This document shows positions 1 to 5,343 of a DNA stretch of 5,343 nucleotides, piece by piece (position 1 is the first letter of the stretch; every line of letters begins with the position of its first letter). The stretch comes from JBGPYB01 sp041493035 (lineage in GTDB: Bacteria; Acidobacteriota; Vicinamibacteria; Fen-336), in contig JBGPYB010000244.1 of the NCBI GenBank assembly GCA_041493035.1, positions 1-5,343 of the forward strand, written 5' to 3'. A model generated the notes under the pieces. It was not told the origin of the DNA and made no database searches. It was given only the letters and a program-made list of their open reading frames with translations. A program made the translations under genes and the position numbers.

Positions 1-56
1 ACAGGGATCCGAGGACGGCGACGAGCATGGGGAGCACGGCGGGCTTCTGCCCTGAT

Positions 57-77
57 TCCGCGGCCTATTGCCGCGGA
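57..77. terminator. Possible terminator hairpin downstream of the kinase
   Basis: An 8-bp perfect stem, TCCGCGGC at 57-64 pairing with GCCGCGGA at 70-77, encloses a 5-base loop, CTATT. It lies about 130 bases past the kinase stop codon in the direction of transcription. On the minus strand the bases that follow are AATCAGGG, so there is no T-tract, and a standard intrinsic terminator is not proven. A smaller hairpin (GCCGC at 141-145 with GCGGC at 149-153) lies between it and the stop and also lacks a T-tract. The structure is seen directly; its role as a terminator is inferred from position only. Confidence 0.3.
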
Positions 78-206
78 TCGTATGCCCACCAGCGTGCCGG
101 GATTCTGGCGAGGCACACACTTCAAGAGATAGTCGTCAGCGCCGCTTGGCGGCCTTCGACGCGGGAGCCGGCGGAGCATGATACCGGCGGGAGGGAGCGC
201 TGCGGG

Positions 207-3200
207 CTACTTGCCCACCGTGCGGTCGAGCACGTCGCGAACCCGGCGAGCCAGCTCTGCCGCCGTGAAAGGCTTCTGGAGCAACGCCATGTCTTCGGCA
301 AGCACGCCGTGGAGCACCACCGCGTCGTCGGTATAGCCGGACATGTACAACGTGCGGATCTCCGGCCGCGGCACCCGCACGTGCTCCGCCAGCTCGCGTC
401 CGCTCATCCCTGGCATCACCACATCGGTCATCAACAGGTCGATCCGTCCCGGGTGGCGTTCGCCGACCTCGAGGGCCGCCGTCCCGTGACTGGCTTCGAG
501 CACCCTGTAACCGGAGGCCTCCAGGCACTCCCGCACGAGCTCGCGCAGGCTCGCCTCGTCCTCGACGAGGAGGATCGTCTCCGATCCTCTCGGCAGCTCG
601 ATTTGTGCTGGGGCCGGCGCCTCGACCCCTAACCCGGGAGCGTCTGTCCGCGGCAGATAGATCTTGAATGTCGTGCCATGGCCGGGCTCGCTGTAGACCC
701 AGATGTGGCCTCCGCTCTGCTTCACGATCCCGTGTACGGTCGCGAGCCCCAGCCCGGTCCCCCTCCCCGGGTCTTTGGTGGTGAAGAACGGCTCGAAGAT
801 CCGGTTCCGGACATCCGCAGTCATGCCGTGGCCGGTGTCGCTGACGGCCAGCATCACGTACCGCCCGGGCTCGACCCCTGCATGTTGGCGGGCGTACGCC
901 TGGTCGAGAACCACATTCCCGGTCTCGATCATGAGTCGCCCTCCGCGAGGCATCGCGTCGCGGGCGTTCACGGCCAAGTTCATCAAGACCTGGTCCATCT
1001 GGCCGGGGTCGGCTCTCACTGGGCCCACCTGCTCGTCGAGGACGGTCACGAGCTGGATGTCCTCTCCGATGAGACGGCGTAACATCTTCTCCGTCTCAGC
1101 GACGGCCGTGTTCAAATCGAGGATCCGGGGCTGGAGGATCTGCTTGCGGCTGAAGGCCAGGAGCTGACGGGTCAAACCCGCTGCCCTCTCGGCCGCCTTG
1201 ACGATGTCATCAGCGTACTTGACGAGACGCGGGTCCGCGGTGACCCTCTTGCGGAGCAGCTCGCTGTACCCCGTTATGATGCCCAGGAGGTTGTTGAAGT
1301 CGTGGGCCACGCCACCCGCCAGCCTACCCATCGACTCCATCTTCTGGGAGTGGAGGAGCTGCGCCTCCAGACTTCGCTTCTCGGTCACATCGGTGGCGTG
1401 GATTAGCCATGCCTTGCGACCCTCGAAGACGATGGGGTTCGCGGCGATGTCCACCTCGATGATCGCGTCGTCCTTCTTTCGATGCTTGAAGGCGTGGGGC
1501 GGTCGATAGGTGCGACCGGGTTCCCGCTGTGTCATGAACGCCTCGAACTTCTCCCTGAAGGCCGGGACCTCTTCCGGCGGCCGGATGTCCAGGGCGGTCA
1601 TGGCGAGGAACTCGTCCCGCGAATAGCCGTAATGGCGCAAGGCAGCGTCGTTGACGGCGAGGAACGCGAAGGTCTCCTGGTCGTATACCCACATGGAGTG
1701 CGGGTTGCTTTCGAAGAGCAGCCGGTACTGCTCCTCGCTGGCTCGATGTTCCTCCTCACTCCGCTTGCGTTTGATCCCGAGGGCGATCTGATTCGCCACC
1801 GCTGCCATCGAGCCCAGAACGTTGGGGGAGAGGGGATGGCGGGAGAACATTGCCATGACACCTACGAGTTGGTCTCCCACGACGAGCGGGTACCCGGCGA
1901 AGGCCACCATGCCTTCCCGCTGGGCCCATGCCTGGTCGCTCACGCGGGGGTCGTGAGTCACGTCGTTGGTGAGGTGCGGCTCGCGTTCCGCCGCGATGAG
2001 GCCGATCTTGAACTGTCCCACGGGGACTCTCGCGTGCGCGCCGTCGAGGTGCGTGTACATCCCCGCGCTGGCCTGAAGTTCCAGCGTGTCGCCGGCCCGG
2101 TTGAGGGTCCAGATCCGGGCGAACGCCGGCTCCAAGTGGTGCATCATTGCCTCAGCGCACTGTTGGAGCACGACCGGTAGCGGCTCGTCGCGGATGAGGG
2201 CCGCGCCGATGTCGCTCGTGAAGGTCGCAAGCTCCATGCGTTCCGCAATTTCCTGCTGCGCTCGCTTGCGCTCCGTGATGTCGGCGACGAAGGCGCTGAA
2301 GTAGAAGGCGCGGCCTTCCTTGAGGGTGGTGACGGTCAGCTCGATGGGGAATTCCGAGCCGTCGCGCCGCAGGGCGCTCAGCTCGGTCCGGCGACCGATG
2401 ACGGGGCCTACGCCGGTAGCCAGGAACGCCTTCAGCCCCCGCGTGTGGTCAGCGCGATAGCGAGGCGGAATGATCAGCTCGGACACACTCCGGCCGATGG
2501 CCTCGTCCTGCGCCCACCCGAAGAGGTCCTTGGCCCGCGCGTTCCACGAAACCACCAGCCCCTGCTCGTCCATCATGATCACGGCATCGAGGGCGGCATC
2601 GAGGACGGACTTCATCCTCGCCTCGCTCCTCCGGAGCGCTTCCTCGCCACGCCGCCGCTCGGTGATGTCGTGAAGGATCGTGAGCGCGGCGGACTCCTCG
2701 CCAAGGCGCACGAGCGAGACTGAGACCTCTACCCACACCGGGGTCCCGTCCCCCCGCAACAACTGATGCTCCTCGACGCGGTGCGTCCCCTCGGTCGGGA
2801 GCTGCACTTGCATCCGCGCGGAGTGGGCTTGCTCATCTGGGACGACGAACTCGTCGTAGTGCCGACCCACGATCTCCGCGCGCGGCCTCCCGAGGAGGCG
2901 CTCCGTTTCCCGGTTCGCCTCCACGACCCTCGCCGTCGGATCGAGGATCAGGATCGCGTCGTTCGCGTGCTCCATGAGCGCGCGATACCGGGCCTCCGAG
3001 ACTGCGAGGCGCTTGACGGACTGGCCAAGGGCGACCGTCTGGCCGAACTGCAGGGCAAGGCTATGAGCGAAGCCGAGCCACGCGCGCTCCGAGAGGTCGT
3101 GGCTGTCAGAGGCCAGCACCAGCTCCCCGAAGGGCTCGCCCAGGACGACGAAGGGCAGGATGAGGACCGAGGAGTGACCTAGGCGGGCGAGGAAGTCGCG

Positions 3201-4379
3201 CACCTCCCCATCCGCCGTTTCCACGCTCGAAGAGAGCGCGGCCGTCTGCCCGGCTTCGACGATCCGACGGATGACCTCAGGGTGGCCAAAACAGGTTTCA
3301 GCATCGGCCTTCCGGCCGGCAGGGACCCCGAAAGACGCCTGGAGTCGATGGAGACCGCCCGGCTCGGCCACGTACAGCAGGCCCGTCGAGAGGCCCGCGG
3401 CGTCGAGGCAGTCGACGAGCACGTCACCGAGTATCTCCGGCACATCCCGAGGGTGGGCCAGCACTTCGGAAACGCACCTGATGACCGAGAGCGCCGCGGC
3501 CTGGATAGCCGCCTCTCGCAGGAGGGTTTCGTTGCGGGCCGTCTGCCGGTCGAGCTGAACCTGGAGCCGTTCCCGGTGGAGGGCGGTCACCCGTTCGTCG
3601 CTCGTCGTTGGCTGTGGAGCGGTGGCTCGGAGCAGGCCGGCCTCGAGCGCGACCACGGCATCCCGCAGGTCCGGCGTGTGGACCACGAGCGCGTTCCCAC
3701 CCATCTGGCGGGCCAAGTCCCGATCCGCCTCGTCTACGTAAGCGGCGGACACGAGAACGATCGGGATGGCGGCCAGCACCGGATCGCGGCGGGCTTGGCG
3801 GCAGAACGCGAAGCCGTCCATCGACGGCATCAGGACGTCCGTGAGGATGGCATCCGGTGGACGGTGGCGCGCGATTTCGAGGCCCTCCTCGCCTCCCGAC
3901 GCCGTCTCCACGTCGTACCCGGCCCGCTGGAGCCAGAAGGTGGCGAGCTTCAGGTTCCGGGGCTGGTCGTCGATGACGAGGAGCCTCTTCCTGGCCGTCT
4001 GTACCTGGGGCGCCGAGAGCTGTGCACGGACCACTTCGAGCAGCTGCGTGGTCTCGACAGGCTTGACCAGAAATTGGGTGGACGAGCCGCCCTCAGCACG
4101 CAGCTCATCCAGACGAGAGACCATCCCGGTGACGACGACGGCTGGGATATCTTGCGCGGGTGCGAGGCGACGGACCTCGGCCAGCAGCCGCAGGCCGTCC
4201 ATGTCAGGGAGCACGTAGTCCACGACCATCAGGTCCGGGCCGCGAGCGGCGGAGGCTTCCAGGGCGTTGCGGCCATTCTCCACTTCGACGACGTCGTAGC
4301 CTTCGATCTCCAGGGCAGCGCGCAGCATCTTGCGCGTGATCGGGTTGTCCGCCACCAAGAGGATGGCCCCGGCGCTCAT
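207..4379 (-). CDS. Soluble multi-sensor hybrid histidine kinase (REC-REC-GAF-PAS-PAS-GAF-PAS-HisKA-HATPase-REC)
   Basis: This is a hybrid sensor kinase of 1390 residues. It should autophosphorylate on histidine using ATP and transfer the phosphate to receiver aspartates. Domains in order, approximate residues: REC1 4-120 (phospho-acceptor D54, T84, K106); REC2 131-248 (D137, D138, acceptor D181, S211); helical linker 260-300; GAF1 290-455; PAS1 462-575; PAS2 583-704, each PAS ending in a DITER motif; GAF2 715-870; PAS3 881-1001; HisKA about 1003-1080 with H-box GGVAHDFNN and H1026; HATPase about 1118-1245 with N-box residues N1134 and N1138, G1 box DTGHGM, F-box FEPFF and G2 box GRGTGLGL; REC3 1266-1386 (E1273, D1274, acceptor D1319, S1347, K1369). 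I see no signal peptide or membrane helix, so it is probably cytoplasmic. The ATG at 4379 is favoured because REC1 begins at once and it overlaps the upstream stop as ATGA, implying translational coupling. Oddities: Ala10 replaces one of the usual acidic-pocket residues in REC1, and Thr235 stands where REC2 should have its conserved lysine. No HPt or DNA-binding domain is present. The stimulus cannot be read from sequence; the GAF domains show no obvious chromophore site. Confidence 0.96.
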   Translation of the reverse strand: MSAGAILLVADNPITRKMLRAALEIEGYDVVEVENGRNALEASAARGPDLMVVDYVLPDMDGLRLLAEVRRLAPAQDIPAVVVTGMVSRLDELRAEGGSSTQFLVKPVETTQLLEVVRAQLSAPQVQTARKRLLVIDDQPRNLKLATFWLQRAGYDVETASGGEEGLEIARHRPPDAILTDVLMPSMDGFAFCRQARRDPVLAAIPIVLVSAAYVDEADRDLARQMGGNALVVHTPDLRDAVVALEAGLLRATAPQPTTSDERVTALHRERLQVQLDRQTARNETLLREAAIQAAALSVIRCVSEVLAHPRDVPEILGDVLVDCLDAAGLSTGLLYVAEPGGLHRLQASFGVPAGRKADAETCFGHPEVIRRIVEAGQTAALSSSVETADGEVRDFLARLGHSSVLILPFVVLGEPFGELVLASDSHDLSERAWLGFAHSLALQFGQTVALGQSVKRLAVSEARYRALMEHANDAILILDPTARVVEANRETERLLGRPRAEIVGRHYDEFVVPDEQAHSARMQVQLPTEGTHRVEEHQLLRGDGTPVWVEVSVSLVRLGEESAALTILHDITERRRGEEALRRSEARMKSVLDAALDAVIMMDEQGLVVSWNARAKDLFGWAQDEAIGRSVSELIIPPRYRADHTRGLKAFLATGVGPVIGRRTELSALRRDGSEFPIELTVTTLKEGRAFYFSAFVADITERKRAQQEIAERMELATFTSDIGAALIRDEPLPVVLQQCAEAMMHHLEPAFARIWTLNRAGDTLELQASAGMYTHLDGAHARVPVGQFKIGLIAAEREPHLTNDVTHDPRVSDQAWAQREGMVAFAGYPLVVGDQLVGVMAMFSRHPLSPNVLGSMAAVANQIALGIKRKRSEEEHRASEEQYRLLFESNPHSMWVYDQETFAFLAVNDAALRHYGYSRDEFLAMTALDIRPPEEVPAFREKFEAFMTQREPGRTYRPPHAFKHRKKDDAIIEVDIAANPIVFEGRKAWLIHATDVTEKRSLEAQLLHSQKMESMGRLAGGVAHDFNNLLGIITGYSELLRKRVTADPRLVKYADDIVKAAERAAGLTRQLLAFSRKQILQPRILDLNTAVAETEKMLRRLIGEDIQLVTVLDEQVGPVRADPGQMDQVLMNLAVNARDAMPRGGRLMIETGNVVLDQAYARQHAGVEPGRYVMLAVSDTGHGMTADVRNRIFEPFFTTKDPGRGTGLGLATVHGIVKQSGGHIWVYSEPGHGTTFKIYLPRTDAPGLGVEAPAPAQIELPRGSETILLVEDEASLRELVRECLEASGYRVLEASHGTAALEVGERHPGRIDLLMTDVVMPGMSGRELAEHVRVPRPEIRTLYMSGYTDDAVVLHGVLAEDMALLQKPFTAAELARRVRDVLDRTVGK

Positions 4380-4792
4380 GCGGGAGGCACCCCGCGGCGC
4401 CGCGCAATGTGCTCGGCGATCACCCCGGTCAGGCGGCGGGTGTCAATGGGCTTGGCGATGTATCCGTCGCAGCCGGCGTCGAGGGCCTTCTGCTCGGCGC
4501 CCCTCATGGCGTAGGCGTTAAGGGCCAGAATGACGACGTGCCCACTCGCGGGATCAGCCTTGAGCCGCTGGGTCAGCTCGAACCCGTCCATGCCCGGGAG
4601 CTGGAGGTCCACGAAGCTCACGCGCGGATGGAAGCTCTCGAGGCCGCCAAGCCTCCTCCGCGTCCCCCCGTAGTGCTCACTTGCGCGGGCGCGCCAAGAC
4701 CAGCGACGAGGGAGCCGAGCAGGAGCGCGAGTCTGAGCGGGGTGACCCGCCGACGAGCGAAAACCGAGGCCTACGGGGCCTGCGAGCGCCAA
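4376..4792 (-). pseudogene. Single-domain response regulator (receiver), disrupted 5' half
   Basis: The open frame gives 138 residues. From about residue 48 onward it is a clear receiver domain: LGGLESFHPR, then the phospho-acceptor strand VDLQLPGMDG with D62, then YIAKPID with the conserved lysine K114. The first 47 residues are not receiver-like and lack the acidic aspartate pair, so the domain lacks roughly its first 45-50 residues in this frame. Receiver-like pieces occur in the other minus-strand frames in the right order: FSLVGGSP (about 4740-4763, where ILVVDDNP would be expected), VSTTG (4666-4680) and DAEEA (4650-4664). This points to several small indels, including one at a run of six C (plus strand) at 4664-4669. 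The residue after ALNAYAM's ALN start is also unusual: Asn92 sits where receivers have Ser/Thr. The only start for the open frame is TTG at 4792, with GAGGAG only three bases before it, which is a poor spacing. The stop overlaps the kinase ATG (ATGA). An intact ancestor would have been a CheY-like partner of the kinase. Sequencing error is the main alternative to true decay. Confidence 0.7.
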
Positions 4793-5343
4793 CGGCTCCT
4801 CTAAGACCTAATCGAGGTCACAGACGATCCACTATGAGGCCACTACAACTGTACGACCGGGCGCCAGCAAGCGCAAGGCTATCGCTGAGGCTCCAGCAAT
4901 CAACTTTCGGATTCTCGGCGACACGGTCCCACCTTGAGGTCAGAGAACAGCTCCTAGGAAGGTCGCGGGGCTCACCCCTGTGGCTCGCCAGAACGCGCTC
5001 CGCCGCTTTGTGCGTGGCTGAAGACGCGCGAATCCGGCGGCGGCGTGGTGGACGAGGCTGAGGAACGCGAAGGCGGGCGCGACCCCGGGGGCATGCCCAA
5101 CGAAGAGCGCCCCAGATCACGTCCGGCTGGCCCAAGATCGGGTGGCTTGGTAGCAGCGTGGTAGCAGAGAGTCCGCCCTCGCTAGAATCCTGCAGCGATA
5201 TGGCCATCAAGCCCACCGCCGGGTCCGGCAGCAGCGGGGACTCTAGTCGTGAGATCTTCATGTTTTCGTCCGCGCGGGTTCGCCGTTCAAGGGCTGTGGG
5301 CATTCCTCGCGTCGAAGGACGCCCTAGCGTGACGCCCCAAGAC
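4793..5343. other. 551-base stretch with no recognisable gene
   Basis: I see no supported coding region, tRNA, rRNA or clear promoter here. The longest open frame (161 codons, minus strand, 5303 to 4818) encodes an arginine-, serine- and proline-rich sequence with no recognisable motif. It has no good ribosome binding site, and its codon third positions look less GC-biased than those of the kinase. The minus-strand sequence just upstream of the receiver remnant (4800-4860) should hold the locus promoter if one exists, but no convincing -35/-10 pair for a housekeeping sigma factor is visible. The 9-base direct repeats at 5148-5167 are the only ordered structure noted. The stretch may be degenerate coding DNA, like the receiver remnant beside it, or ordinary intergenic sequence. 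Confidence 0.5.
5148..5167. repeat. Tandem 9-base direct repeats, 11-base period
   Basis: TGGTAGCAG occurs at 5148-5156 and again at 5159-5167, separated by CG, so the copies repeat every 11 bases, close to one helical turn. Such spacing is known for direct-repeat half-sites bound by OmpR/PhoB-type regulators, but no promoter could be recognised next to it and no such regulator is encoded in the window. It could equally be a chance repeat. The repeat is certain; any operator function is speculation. Confidence 0.45.

Noticed and set aside
1..28. A possible start of another minus-strand gene (ATG at 28, reading MLVAVLGSL before the window ends)
   Set aside because: Only nine residues are visible and there is no clear ribosome binding site, so it cannot be supported from this window.
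136..528. A minus-strand open frame ending in APASKAAKRR, which resembles a real basic C-terminus
   Set aside because: It overlaps REC3 in another frame, and the rest of the translation is Arg/Gly-rich shadow sequence.
27..632. A 201-codon plus-strand open frame over the kinase 3' end and downstream region
   Set aside because: Most of it is antisense to the REC3 coding sequence, and it is rich in Arg, His and Ala with no domain-like pattern.
3282..4514. A 410-codon open frame on the plus strand, antisense to the kinase N-terminal half
   Set aside because: It lies opposite strongly supported receiver and GAF coding sequence, shows no recognisable motif, and long antisense open frames are expected in GC-rich genes with few stop codons.
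4669..4746. A hydrophobic stretch in the second minus-strand frame (RLALLLGSLVAGLGAPAQ) that looks like a signal peptide of a secreted binding protein
   Set aside because: It has no ATG, GTG or TTG start in frame and runs into VSTTG, which fits a frameshifted receiver better. A signal-peptide remnant remains a weaker alternative.
4818..5303. A 161-codon minus-strand open frame with possible ATG starts at 5303 and 5261
   Set aside because: No motif is recognisable, there is no clear ribosome binding site at either ATG, and codon third positions are mixed; too weak to call a gene.

Overview
The window is GC-rich bacterial DNA dominated by one two-component signalling locus on the minus strand. 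Nothing in it fixes the taxon. The GC-rich codon choice, and the style of a large soluble hybrid kinase with many sensor domains and the AHDFNN type of H-box, suggest an environmental lineage such as a deltaproteobacterial group or Methylomirabilota/Rokubacteria; this is a low-confidence inference.

Layout by plus-strand coordinate. Positions 1-206 lie downstream of the kinase and hold no supported gene, only a GC-rich hairpin at 57-77. Positions 207-4379 (minus) encode an intact 1390-residue hybrid sensor histidine kinase with the order REC-REC-GAF-PAS-PAS-GAF-PAS-HisKA-HATPase-REC and no visible membrane segment. Positions 4376-4792 (minus) hold a receiver-domain gene that overlaps the kinase start by four bases (ATGA). 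Only its second half reads as a receiver in the open frame. Pieces of the first half appear to lie in the other two minus-strand frames, so I call it a pseudogene or a sequence with assembly errors. Positions 4793-5343 hold no recognisable gene. The one noteworthy structure there is a pair of 9-base direct repeats spaced one helical turn apart (5148-5167).

Functional picture: the broken receiver and the kinase look like an ancestral translationally coupled pair, a single-domain response regulator followed by its hybrid kinase. The kinase would sense a cytoplasmic cue through two GAF and three PAS domains, autophosphorylate on His1026, and pass phosphate to its receivers. Only the C-terminal receiver keeps the full canonical residue set; each N-terminal receiver lacks one key residue. 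There is no HPt domain or DNA-binding output domain in the window, so the downstream partner must be encoded elsewhere. I found no CRISPR array, RNA gene, or transposase, and no clear new system. The most unusual feature is the multiply frameshifted receiver directly in front of an undamaged 4.2 kb kinase gene.
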